NCBI RefSeq assembly: GCF_010093595.1
Contig: NW_022985465.1
Location: 264,115 to 328,114, forward strand
Reading direction: 5' to 3'
Length of the DNA: 64,000 bases
Source of the DNA: Mytilinidion resinicola
Lineage: Eukaryota; Ascomycota; Dothideomycetes; Mytilinidiales; Mytilinidiaceae
Position 1 is the stretch's first letter. Each line of letters begins with the position of its first letter. Below are positions 52,815-64,000 of the stretch, in pieces. The notes under the pieces are model-generated. The model was given only the letters and a program-made list of their open reading frames with translations. It was not told where the DNA came from and did not search any database. Position numbers and translations under genes: made by a program.

Positions 52815-55800
52815 ATGGCTTTATTATCGCACATCGATGAGTGCGACGATTTCTGCTGCTGTTCCCGTTCACCGAATGGCAGCATGGTTCTCCACACACT
52901 ACTCACGGAGACCAATACCGAACTCATGGCTAATCATTCTCTTTCTCCAGGCCCGCAAAATCATGACTCTCAACCAGCCTCGCACCTTACGCAGCGGTTC
53001 GTCACGAACGAGATCATCCTCCCCAAAAATAAGAGCACCAGCAATCTCCTGTCACATGCCTCGAGCTCCGGAATCACCATAGATACATTGCGACCTCGAA
53101 TGTCATTAGATGCAGGATCATCAGATAAAGTAGCGAGGTACGCACATGTTCAGTCGACAACTCTGTCGCTAGAACAATCCCCACAGCTACCGAAGGCATT
53201 GCGCTAACAGTACGGATTGATCAGGTCCCCAATTGTCCCGGAACATGAGCATGGCCTTGGAGCGTCCGGCCTCCGTAGAATACGCCAGCAACCTTTACCA
53301 CGACCACTATCTGGACACAATTTCGGTGCTCAGCCGAGATCTGCGTCGTTGAGCCTCGCCCTTCCAAGATCGCGAAACCCATCGGCATCCCTACAATCTG
53401 GTTCTGCATCGCCCACCCTCAACTTCAGTGAAGACCTGTCTAGATTTCCCTCCGAGTCGTTACACTCGTTCTCATTCGCCCATCAGTCGGAAGAGTTCAT
53501 CCACAGTCGGCAAAATGTCTTGAAACGGTCTATAGATTTTATGCGTGACAGACTTGGCTGGGCGGCGAGCAACCCCGGATTGGCCAATGCTCAAGCGAAG
53601 TTGAGCGGCGACCAAGAAGTTCAGAGCATGATGGAACTACTCACTAGAGCGAACTTGATAGGACAAGATGCGTCCCGAGCGTACGGCTTGGGCTCCAAGG
53701 GACCCCTTACTGGACCACCAGACATGTCCGGGGAAAACGTCTTCGCCAAAAGCTTCCTGCCAAGGTCTGAGAGCCCGGACAGCTTTGACGATGACGTTTC
53801 TCCTAGGGCCGAAAGAAAGGCAGAGTCGATCCAAGAAGCTAGGCTCTTACCATCCGAAACTTCTAAAGCAACACAATCCAAGCTTGTAGACTCGGCTGGA
53901 CTTTCCGGACACCATACATTTGGATCTTCAGACATGGTGGAAGCGCCTCCTCCGCCCTCTCTATCCCCTCGAGCTGCGCTGAAACGAACACTAACGGACA
54001 CCGCTCCGCTCACGATCCAAAGCCAACTGAACGACGCCATGGCACAGCCCTACCTCATCGGCGATCAAGGACCCAGCAATCATCTTGCATCACCTACAGG
54101 CGTTCCCCCGACATCCCACCCCAATATGTCGGGGCCGCATAGTGCAGGGCCTGCCCCCCATGGACATGGAAGCCGGTGGGCTCCAGCGGCCCAAGCAATA
54201 TTTACCACCGAGGCTCAAGCCCCCTGGACAATCACCGCCGCGAATGACCTAGCATGCCTAGTATTCGGGGTAACCAGAGCCGAAGTACGAAAGTTGGGAA
54301 TTCTAGAAGTGGTAAGAGAAGAGCGGAGAAAGTGGTTGGAGGATAAGCTAAAGAATCCGGAATCCGGATCAAAGCCGTCACGAGAGCCTTACAGCCAAAG
54401 TCAGCGTACGAGTCCAACTCCAACGACTTCTTTGAATGTTGGCAATGGTGTGACCGCAAAACTACTCAGCAAACCTCCTTCTCGGCAACTCCAGCAGAGC
54501 AGGAGATCCAAGACCGATGATGGCAGTGGGGCGACATTTGCATCGAAAAAGAATGTCAAAGGGGCTTTGAACCATGCTTCAAAGGGATCGAGGGGTGTTC
54601 TGCTATGTGGCGACGTGGTTCCGATCCAGAAACGCAACGGTGCCCTTGGATCAGCTAGTCTATGGGTGAAAGAGAAGCGCGGTGGCCTAATATGGGTTCT
54701 GGAGGAAATTGCTGAAGACGTTGTCTATGTTAGCGTAGATGAGGTGGGGTGCGTGACGACAGGGCAAGGAGCCGTAGAAGCTGTCTGGGGAACCGAAAGG
54801 TTGCGAAGAGGAATGGACATCAAGCGACTGATCCCAGCAATACCAAGGCTTGCAGGAACCAACACGGGTGCTCTGGATTACGAAAAGATCGCGCAAGTTA
54901 AAACTTTCACGGCTAGGACATCCAACAGCATCAATATACCCGTCACTGTGGAACAACTTTCCGGCGAACCAACTTTCAGGGTGTCAAGCTTTCCGCACAT
55001 TGCCGGCATCATAGTTCTCTCTGCGTCGAGTCTGGCAGTGACGAGCTCCAATACAGTCTTCTCATCCGCCTTATTTGGCCAGCCAAAGCCGGATGGACTT
55101 CACATTACGGAGCTAATCCCTGGATTCGATCGGATCCTGCACGTCATGACCGACGAGGACAAGATAGAGTTGGTGGATGGGATCGTAATTCCGGAACACA
55201 GTTTCCGGCGCGCCAGAGCCCTTTTGGCCATGAGGGAAGGCAAGGCGGATGCTGCTGCTGTCTTCCTTCGACCCAGCGGTCTCCCAGCACGGCACTCGGA
55301 TGGTGCGGAGATCATGGTTGACGTACAAATGAGGGTTGTTAAAAGCGAAAAGTCGAACATACGTTATGGCGACCATATCATCACAGAAGAAGCCGAATCA
55401 CACGAGAGCTCGCCGTCGCCAGAATTAGTCTATGCCCTGTGGGTCACGTATTCGAGGCATTTGCATGCAACAAACCATGGCACTGGACCAGTTACGCCCC
55501 TTGTATCTCGGCCTGGAACTCCGCCACGTCAGCCTTCACCTGGACAACCTTTGAGCGTCGTGAGCCCCCAAGACATGGACACGGACGAATCCAAGCAAGA
55601 CCCAGTCCATGTCTCGCTTCTTACAAAGCAATTCCAGGAAGCAATGAAACTGCCGGTATCTATGACCCCCAAGGACAAGGAAGTTGCCGAAAACGTCGAG
55701 ACCATGGACCCACCGAAGAAGAAAACTATCAACGACTTTGTTGTGTTGGAAGACATGGGACAGGGTGCTTACGGGCAGGTCAAACTGTGCCGATACAAGA

Positions 55801-56589
55801 AGAACAGTAGTAAAAAGGTAGTCATCAAGTACGTGACGAAACGTCGCATTCTCGTTGATACGTGGACAAGAGATCGGCGGCTCGGGACGGTGCCTCTTGA
55901 GATCCATGTTCTGGATTATCTGCGCCGAGAGGACTTCAAGCATCCGAACATCGTTGAAATGTCGGACTTCTTCGAGGACGACATCAACTACTACATAGAG
56001 ATGGTACCCCACGGTCTCCCCGGCATGGACCTCTTTGACTATATTGAGCTGCGCGTCAATATGGACGAGGATGAATGTCGGCAAATATTCGTGCAGGTCG
56101 CCGAGGCTATTCACCACTTACATACGAAAGCAAAAGTGGTCCATCGCGATATCAAAGACGAGAATGTCATCCTTGATGGGGAAGGCAATATCAAGCTAAT
56201 CGATTTTGGAAGTGCGGCATACATCAAGAATGGGCCCTTTGATGTTTTCGTTGGAACTATAGGTGAGCGCTACAGTTGTAAGAGACATAGTTATTCGAGC
56301 GACGTTTTAATATTTCGTAGATTATGCCGCTCCGGAGGTCCTTGCTGGCAAATCATACCGCGGCAAAGAACAAGACGTTTGGGCACTTGGCATTTTGCTC
56401 TACACTATCGTTTACAAAGAGAACCCCTTCTACAGCATTGACGAGATCATGGATCACGATTTGCGGGTCCCGTATATTATGAGCGAGGAAAGTATCGAAT
56501 TGATCAGGCTGATGCTAAATCGCGATGTCGATAAGCGCATCACCATCACTCAAGTGTTGGAGCACCCGTGGTGTAGATTAGGGGCCTAA
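52815..56589 (+). CDS. PAS-domain serine/threonine kinase (Psk1/Psk2-like)
   Basis: Three exons (52815-53137, 53225-56262, 56321-56589) encode 1209 residues; introns GTACGC/CAG and GTGAGC/TAG keep the frame and rebuild GTIDYAAPEVL. A PAS domain lies around residues 430-480 (IFTTEAQAPWTITAANDLACLVFGVTRAEV), with further PAS-like sequence later (PHIAGIIVLSASSLAVTSSNTV). The kinase domain covers about 944-1207: glycine loop GQGAYGQV, Lys976 in VVIKY, catalytic Asp1083 in HRDIKDEN, Asp1101 in DFGSA, and the C-lobe WALGILLYTIVY. All catalytic residues are present. Yeast PAS kinases tune sugar storage and translation in response to nutrients; the same is inferred here. The stop lies only tens of bases before AT-rich repeat DNA, so the 3' UTR probably contains repeat sequence. 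Confidence 0.94.
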
Positions 56590-57730
56590 TTACGCCTGCA
56601 GGACAAAGCGTGGGCCCATTCAGGGCGCTATAAAGCCTAGACGAGAGCTATTTATACGACTACGATCTAAGAATAGCGATTTATTATTAAGTGATAAATC
56701 GCATAGACGTTAAATCTAGCGAGCATTTAGGGACTCGGAGCGAGCATATAGATCTGCTTAAAAAGAACTGTTCGAGATTTTTATAAGGCTGCCTGTTTAA
56801 ATAGATATATACTTTATAGAAAAGGGCTTCTATTTATTTATACACCCCTTTTCTATTCTATATATATACACCCCCGTATATTATTACACGTATACGCCCT
56901 TTTAAAACGCCCTAATAGTAAATCTAAAACTAAAAGTAATAAACTATAACTATAGAAATTATATAGAGATTAATATTATAAAATAATATAATAACCCTAA
57001 AGGAAAACTAATAAGTAATAAAAAAAGGCTAAATAGATACTTATTAGGCCTTAAACGGCCTTTTCCTTTATTTTATAAGCGATATTTACCTATAGTTATA
57101 AAACGTTATATAGTTATATAATAATTAGAAAAGCGTACTAGCAGCTAGCGCTAAACGCGCTAGGAACCTATTTCTAGCAGCTATACTTTTAACCTTTTTT
57201 TTTTTTTATATTATAACTTCTATAGTATAGTAATATAACCTTTTCTAATTACTATTTACTTATTAAGTTTTTATACTTTATAATACCTTTTATAATATCT
57301 ACTATTTTTATAAAAACTATATTTAGTAATTTTAGCTACCTTTAGTAATTTTAGCTACCTAAAAACCTAGTTTACTATTTTACCTATTATAATAAGTTGC
57401 TATTACTATAATAAACTTAAAAAAAGGCGTTAACTCTACTAATTCCAGCCGTACTTTTTTAGGTATATTTAGTAAAGCTATTAAAGTATTTAGCTCTATA
57501 ATATAGTACCTTAAAGCTGCTAGTAAGTAGCTAGTAATACTATTTTTAAAGTTTAATTTACTATTACCTTCTAACTTTTTTTTTACCTTTATATTTTCTA
57601 AAAATATTACTAACTTTATAGCTAGCCTTTTTTTTTTCCTAAGCCTTTTATATATTAGGATATTAAATATAACTAATAAAAAAAAGGAACTAAAATATAG
57701 GTAAATTTAATAATAAAAAATTATTTAGTA
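56590..57730. other. AT-rich RIP-type DNA
   Basis: Starts within about 50 bp of the PAS kinase stop. TpA-dense, with no reading frames. It contains TATATACACCCCCGTATATTA near 56865, recalling the element ends elsewhere. Too degraded to classify. Confidence 0.5.
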
Positions 57731-58720
57731 ATATTATTATTATTATTATTATTAGGTTCTATTAGGCCGATTTAGCTCCTATTAGGGTTTATATAGCAGT
57801 ACTATTTAGGTTTTATTTATAAGGGGAAACCGTTCGCTCTATAGTAGTTAGGTAAAAACCTTATTTTCTATAGTATATAACGCCTTACGTTTTTTTTATT
57901 TCTACGCGGCTATAGAAAATATATAGCAGCTCTATAAGTATTACTATAGAGTAAGCTATTTTAATATATTTTCTAGGATTAATCCGGTGTCTATAGGCCC
58001 TAGGTTTTAGGGTTATATAGTATCTAGATAGTTAGTAAGGTCTAAAGTCCGCGTTAAGGCGCGCGTGCTCTTACTATACGCGCGTGCCCTTTTTTCTTAA
58101 AAGCTAAAGTATTAAATTAAAGAATAATAGGAAATTAAAGGGTTACCCTATTATAGGCGTGTTTATAGCTATATAATATACGTATATATATATAGTTCTA
58201 TTTTTAGGGCGTAGCTATATAAGTTAGCTAGCTATATAGCTAGCTTTTCCGTTGCTATCTTTTTAGCTATAAAAAGATAAAGTAGGAAAAGGTTTATTTA
58301 GTATAGAAACTATTATAAAACGGCCTTATTTCCTTTATAGTCTTTATATAGCTATATATACGTTTTTATTCTAGCCTTAAAAAATATATCGCCTCTACTA
58401 TTATAGTATTATTCGCAGTATATTACTATATACTTTAGAAACTATAGTATATACCTATAAAAGCACGCAGGTAAAGGGTAATTAAGCACTTTTATATAGT
58501 ACAGGTATATATTAAGCCCTATATATTCTATTTATAAAAGCGTAATAATTAAGCTTTCTACTTTTATAAGCTTATAGTATTTAGTTACCTAATTTTTATT
58601 CTATTTTATATTAAGGGCTAGTATAGAAAAGCCCCTTTATTTCTTTCTATAGGCCTTTTATTTATTTTTCTACTTTTCCTTATATACTTTCTATATTACT
58701 CCTTATTTTAAAAGCTTATA
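57731..58720 (-). mobile_element. LINE copy D, 3' part
   Basis: Begins with an (ATT)n run (57731-57754), the 3' tail in reverse. It then follows the 3' UTR of copy C in reverse, including the word ATTAGGCCGATTTAGCTCCT that precedes the tail there. Heavily RIP-mutated. Interrupted at 58720 by a DNA transposon. Confidence 0.8.
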
Positions 58721-60569
58721 ACGTATTTTACTACTAAGCCGGCTAAACTACTAAGCCGGCTACTTTTCCTTAGCATAACTAATACTATATGCGCGCAGTT
58801 AATTTATTTACAACTAGCTATAGAACTTATATATAATATACTTAGATTAGATTTAGAAGAAGCTTTTTAATCCTTTTTATATATACGCGTATTATACCTA
58901 GCCTTTCTATAGTTTCTATAGCACTATTAAGCTAGTAGAGCCCTATTTATACTATTTCTACTACCTATCTTTTTCCGTAGATTAGATGCTCTAGACACTT
59001 TAGCAGCTATATATAACGCTGCTATACTATACTTTATTATACTGCTAGTCTAGATTCGCTTTCTTTTATAACCTTTACGCTTAGTTATTTCTACTAGTTA
59101 CTTTTTAAGCTTTTTAACCCGGGCTTTAATAAGTATATTTTCGTATAGTATTTCTTTAGCTCCTTTAATAAGCTTTAAAAAGCCTTTTTAGGCGGTTATT
59201 AGTAACTATATAAAGGAATTGCTTACTAGCCTTAACTATAATCTAAATTTATATATATTACTTAGGGTTTTTAATTACTATAGTATTTCTAGTAAAGGTG
59301 CTAGTAATAGGGTTTATAACTATATATTAAGGTAATTAAAAACTACCTGCGCGTTAATAGGAACTAATTTAGAGGCCTTAAAGGCCTTTTTACAGTTTTT
59401 ATACGTAAATATATTAAAAAACGCGTTTTTAAAGGCTAGTAAAAAGCCTTTTTTATTAATATAGTAAACGCGTCGGCGTGCTAAGTTTTATATATATTAA
59501 GAGTACTTTAGCTTTAATAGCGAGAAGTATACTATATTAAGTAGCTAAAGTATATACGATAAATACGCAGGTATATAGAGGGTAAGGATTTATTATTTAA
59601 TATAATAATCCTTAAAATCTTAGTTAAGGTAGCTTTTATAGCCGTCTAAAATTAGCAACCTATATAACCCTACCTAACGCGCCTTTATATACGTGTTAAA
59701 GTGCTTTAACTACTTAAAACTAAGCTTATTATTAGTCCAGCCGTTTTTAGAAATAGAAAGCTTCTAATTATATAGTATTTCTGCTTTTTTATACTATATA
59801 GAGATATAAACGCGTTCTTTATAGATAATAAATAGTAGGGTTATATATCCGGCAGCGCAGATGCTCTAGATAACTATAACCTACTTTTAGTTGCCTAGTT
59901 AAATAAAATTAGGCTTTATACGTTTTTCTAAACCTATAATAACCTTTATTATACTAATTATACCTATTTAAAAGCTAGTCTTGTTAAAGTTATAAATATT
60001 ATCTAGGTAGACGCTATACTTAGCTATAGTCTCTTATATAAGAGTAAACCACGTGTTAATAACTTCTAGGTTTTCCTAGAGTATTCTCTAGCGGTTCTTT
60101 ACCTAATTAAAAGCTATTTTAAGCTCCTTTATATAAGATATAAACTGTTAAGTCTAGTTTTTACCTACTAGTATTCTACTACACGCAGCTAGTACTTTAT
60201 CTGCTATATCTGCTACCTTATATAACCGGGGCGCAAATCCTTATAAGTTTAGGTTAAGGATATATTATATAATTATATGCTCTTCGGTTATAGTAAGCTT
60301 TAGGCAGTTTAGTTATAATTAAGGTTAAAACGTAATTCTATAGAGCCGATTAGAGAGCCGCTAATATTATACGTTAAAGGCTGCTATAGCGCGTTATATA
60401 GTCCTAAATTAACTAAAAGTAAAAGCTTAAAGCGCGAGATTAATACTGCCTTCTTGCTAAAATAGATAATTACTGCGTTATTAATATATTACTGTGTAAA
60501 TATAGTATTAGTTATACTAAGGAAAAATAGCCGGCTTAGTAGTTTAGCCGGCTTAGTAGTAGAATACGT
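58721..60569 (-). mobile_element. Fot1/pogo-type DNA transposon inside LINE copy D
   Basis: 1849 bp with inverted repeats of at least 62 bp (58721-58782 and 60508-60569) that differ at three positions, all C/T. TA occurs directly outside both ends (58719-58720 and 60570-60571). Excising the element and one TA restores the LINE order seen in copy C (AAAGCTTATATAAG type). The size is typical for Fot1 elements. Each TIR carries a 16-bp word, ACTACTAAGCCGGCTA, twice in direct orientation. Strongly RIP-mutated. Confidence 0.85.
58800..60450 (-). pseudogene. Degenerate DDE_1 (pogo/Fot1) transposase
   Basis: Reading the minus strand around 59640-59720 gives YIKARQVGLYRLLILDGYKSYL, which corresponds to the RLLILDGHGSH-type catalytic block of DDE_1 transposases. 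Soon afterwards LLNVVYFLPLKRAY matches the usual LLQPLDVGCFSPLKRAY-type block. Many TAG and TAA codons interrupt it. Ends are approximate. Not functional. Confidence 0.7.
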
Positions 60570-63500
60570 TATAAGTTATTTAACTACCCTTTATACTTTA
60601 AGGTTAGTGCTATAGCCTTAACTATAAGCCTTTTTAGTATATTATACCGGCTTAGCTTATATTTAGGCGTTTTCCTAGGCTTATAGTATTTTCTAATAGT
60701 GTTTTTAATAGTGCGGTATATAGTTTTAATATACTTTCTAGCCTAGCCTGCGCGTGTATAGTTTATATATACTATTATAAGTTCCTTTAGCTTAAGCCTT
60801 AAAAAGGGGTAAAAGGTTTTATATTTAAGTATTTTAATATCTATTATTTTATACGCCCCTATAATAGTATAAAGGTAGTAGTTCTAGGCTATTTTAAGTT
60901 ATTTAATTTTTACTTTACTAATTTATTCCTTTATACTTAGTATTAGAAACTAGGTAGTATACCTATATATAAAAACCGGCCTAATAACTGCTAAGTATAT
61001 ATACTATGCTTTTTAAAAGCTTACGCTTTATATTAATACTATTAGCCGTATAAGGGCTTCTATTTATACTATAGCCTTTTCCTTTATAATATATATATAT
61101 AGGCCCTATTTAAGTTTAGAGTTTACCTAGACTTTAAGTATATAGAGCTCTATAATTAGGCCCTTTATAAAGCCTTAAATATTTACTATAGCCTTTATAT
61201 TTACCGTATTTAAATAGCGCCTTATAAAGTATATAAAGTAATACTTATCCGGGGTAAATACTATACTATGCTTTTTCGCCCACTTTATATACTATATATA
61301 CGCACTTTTAATTGCCTTATAGTTCTTTTCTATACTTTTACTAAATATAAAAATATTAGTATTATTTATAAACCTATAGGCTATTATATTACCTTTTTAT
61401 AGTACTAGTAGAAGTATACTTATAAAAAATAAAAAAAAGATTAGTAAAAGTAAAATTTTTTATAGTATACCTATATTAACCGGAATAGTTTTAGTAATAT
61501 ATTTTCTAATAAAAAGTTTTATAGTTTAGTTTTATAGAAATAATTCTATAAATTAAACTATTTATTCCGGTATATATTAGACCTATAGGTTATATATTAT
61601 TTTTTTATAAAATACTTTATTAAAGGCCTCTAAAATATCTAGGCTAAAAAAAAAGGTAATAAAGTAAAAGTTGCCCTTTTATATAGTTTATATTTATTCT
61701 ATAAAAAGTTTTAGTACTATCTACGTAAATTATTCGGGCTTTACGCCTATTTAGCTTAGTAGGAGCATACTTTTCTTTTTTACTATTTTAAATAGTTTTT
61801 ATACTATAATATATTTAAGTAGCTTACCTACTATTTCTAGCAGTATAATTAGCCTATATAACTTTACTATATTATAGAATACTTTCTAAGGCTTATATAG
61901 TACTACGGTAATTAATTTTTTATACGGCTATAGGTAGTGCCCTATATATATACACCTAGTAAAAAACCTAGCTAGTATTAGTACTAGCTATATTTTATAT
62001 TTTTTAAGAATTCTATTAGTTATTTTTATAATACCCGGGGCCTTATCCAGGGCTATTTCTATTAGTATAGAAAGGATATTTTCTACTATAATATTTTATA
62101 AGAACTTATATAGCTCTAGGTATTAGTATTTTTTAATATTAGAAAGGTCTGCCTTTATAGAAAATAGGAAAAACTATTTTATAAGTATTTAGGCTTTAGT
62201 TTTATTATTTATATAAAGTGTTGCGTTATTAGGCTATAAAAAAAAAAAGGAATTAAGGCAGTAGCTATAGTTCCTTTCTAATAGTTCTGCCCTATTTAGC
62301 TAGCTTTTATATACTTTTCGGATTTAATATAATTTTATCTACTATACAGCGCTATACTTTTATACTTTTTTTATATATAGCCCTTTTCTTTCTATTATAC
62401 TATACTTTATATAAAATCTAGTTCTTTACTATTTTTAATAAGTACTAAGTTTTATAGGCCTGCCTTATTTTCTATACTTTTTTAGTATACTCTATTAACT
62501 ATATAGGTAATACTTATTTTAACAGCTTTATAAGTAGTATAGTTTTATTTATTATAGCTTATATATACTTATATAGGCGGTGTATAAATATATTAAAATC
62601 TTTTTTTATCTCCTGCAGGTTATTCTAAGTTTCTAGCTTATTTAGCTATATTACTAGGTTTTTTTATACTTTTTTCTATACTATATCCTTCTATAGCCTA
62701 TACTATAGAGGTTTAGCTACCTTTAGTAGTAAAATATTAAACTCTATATATATAGGCCGGTAATTAAAGTTATAGTTTTATTTCTTTTATACTATAAAGG
62801 AAATTATTTATTTTATTAGCCACCTTATTATAAATATAAGGTTAATTATAAACTATAATATTCCTTTTACCTATATTTTTAGCCCTTTTTCTATAGCTAG
62901 GTTTATACCTACTTTATATATAATATAGAGGAGCTTTTTTACTTACTTTTTAATTTATATAACTTAAACTTTTTTTATAGCAAATAGTATAGGTTTATAT
63001 TTCTAATAAAAATATATTCCGCTTTAGTATTATTTAGTAGTAGAGGTAGTTCCTATATAATACTATTAGAGTTTAGGTTATAAATATTATAAATATAGAT
63101 CCTTTCTTTTTCTGCGTAAAAAAAAAAGGTGTTAAAATCTAGTAAGTAGTATATAACTATCTATTTATTAATATCTAGTTATTTATTAATATATATACAG
63201 GCTTTTATATATTCCTCTTCTATATATAGTAGATAGTATAACTTTATTATATATATTATATATACTATATACCTCTGCCTCTGCCTATATAGGTTTTTCT
63301 ATAGTTTTTATATAGCTAGTACTATAGGTTACGGGCTGGCGTTTTCTGCCTTTTTAAGGAACTTCTTCTAAGTTATTAAGTTCTTGTGGACGTTATACTG
63401 TATAATGGTGAGGTTGTTCGGTCGTTCTAATATTGGCTTATCTCGGTGTCCTCTTGTTGTTTCTTAGCTTGCCCGTTGTCTACCTGGGTCCTTTGCTCAG

Positions 63501-64000
63501 CGTGGATCTGTTGGTTGGCTAGGTCGTCTTATAACAATGGTATTTGAACCTCTCCGCTTGATGTTAGCCAATCGCCTCCGCCGTACGTGGTTTGTGTAGC
63601 TAGCTGTGATGATGCTTCCGGCAGCGTAGCTAATCGGTTGGGTCGCGTAAATTGGGCGGGCTGCGTTCCACTTCCGATTCCAAATGCCTCGTTGATGGCG
63701 GGCTGGTCCTTGTCCGCTGTGACGGGTACAGATTGTATTGCATGCTGTCTACACTACAACGAGAGGGCGCGACCCCTCTCACACGCTTTCCAGCCTGGCT
63801 GGAGGACTCTTGCCTAAGCTCACCTCCTAACCCGGCCTCGAGGACTCGGGTGGACAAAGCCCTCCTCCTACGCCCCTGCACCAGTTTGCTCCTTAAGCCC
63901 ATGTCATCCTCCTCTCCTTGCCTGTTCATGGACCGACACGCGCATCCGTCCTCTCGGGCTGTACAGACAGTGTCTGCTGTCGCTGCCATTGCACACCTCG
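60570..64000 (-). mobile_element. LINE copy D, reverse transcriptase, endonuclease and ORF1 end (continues past window)
   Basis: Resumes copy D. The minus strand holds reverse-transcriptase remnants (61300-62100) and the linker (62340-62620). The endonuclease begins near 63413 with NLTIIQYNVHKN, matching the LTILQYNVHKS-type start of fungal LINE endonucleases. RIP damage is heavy up to about 63345; 63345-64000 is GC-normal. The frame 63989-63630 and a second open stretch (VTADKDQPAINEAFGIGSGT) belong to the end of ORF1. This is the only copy here that retains the endonuclease start. Confidence 0.8.
63723..64000. repeat. 278-bp near-identical block shared with 41839-42116
   Basis: Partner of the block in LINE copy B, same orientation. 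At all three differing sites this copy carries the C or G and copy B carries the T or A. Confidence 0.85.

Noticed and set aside
35240..63340. Starship-type giant element with tyrosine-recombinase captain
   Set aside because: Considered because cargo-like genes sit among repeats, but no DUF3435-like recombinase or consistent borders could be read; nested LINEs and Tc1/Fot1 elements explain the structure.
63500..63600. Possible tRNA (GGTTCAAATACC on the minus strand resembles a B box)
   Set aside because: No A box at the right distance and no acceptor stem; the region reads as LINE ORF1 sequence.

Overview
The window is filamentous-fungal nuclear DNA, most likely from a Pezizomycotina ascomycete; a dothideomycete would fit but cannot be proved from sequence alone. 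The reasons are short (about 45-90 nt) GT-AG introns, fungus-type genes (Zn2Cys6 and Rua1-type regulators, PAS kinase, Bst1), and long AT-rich tracts of broken transposons. In those tracts CpA has been converted to TpA on both strands, the signature of repeat-induced point mutation (RIP). Layout: (1) Positions 1-26465 are gene-rich with balanced base composition. They hold the 3' part of a ubiquitin-ribosomal eL40 fusion; a Tos4-like FHA protein (-); a ribosomal-L1-domain ribosome-biogenesis protein (+); a palmitoyl-protein thioesterase (-); a frameshifted coiled-coil pseudogene (+); a small conserved-looking protein with no in-frame ATG (-); the GPI inositol-deacylase Bst1 (+, 6 exons, one GC-AG intron); an F-box protein with a one-base frameshift (+); an NADPH-dependent SDR reductase (+); a Rua1-type regulator (+); and ribosomal protein uL13 (-). 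(2) Positions 27085-30844 are a small accessory patch. Two inverted ~470-bp arms enclose AT-rich DNA, an 846-bp TIR element and a truncated gene resembling the fungal DUF7770 family. A complete six-exon Zn2Cys6 transcription factor follows (31509-34847). (3) Positions 35.2-49.6 kb are a ~14-kb RIP-degraded transposon nest. A Tad1/L1-like LINE (+) is split by a second LINE copy (-) with a 14-bp target-site duplication. Next come a Tc1/mariner relic and right ends of a palindrome-rich element family. (4) Positions 50.0-56.6 kb are a two-gene island: an uncharacterised trafficking-like protein and a PAS-domain kinase. (5) Positions 56.6-64.0 kb are a second AT-rich block made of a third LINE (-), itself interrupted by a complete 1849-bp Fot1/pogo-type element with a TA duplication. 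The genes are mostly unrelated housekeeping and regulatory loci, with no obvious metabolic cluster. The most informative structure is the nested transposon record. The 5' parts of two LINE copies remain GC-normal while the rest of each is heavily mutated, and in the 278 bp they share the only three differences are all CpA-to-TpA type. Exon structures below were worked out by hand from splice signals, reading-frame continuity and remembered family sequences; they have not been confirmed with transcripts.
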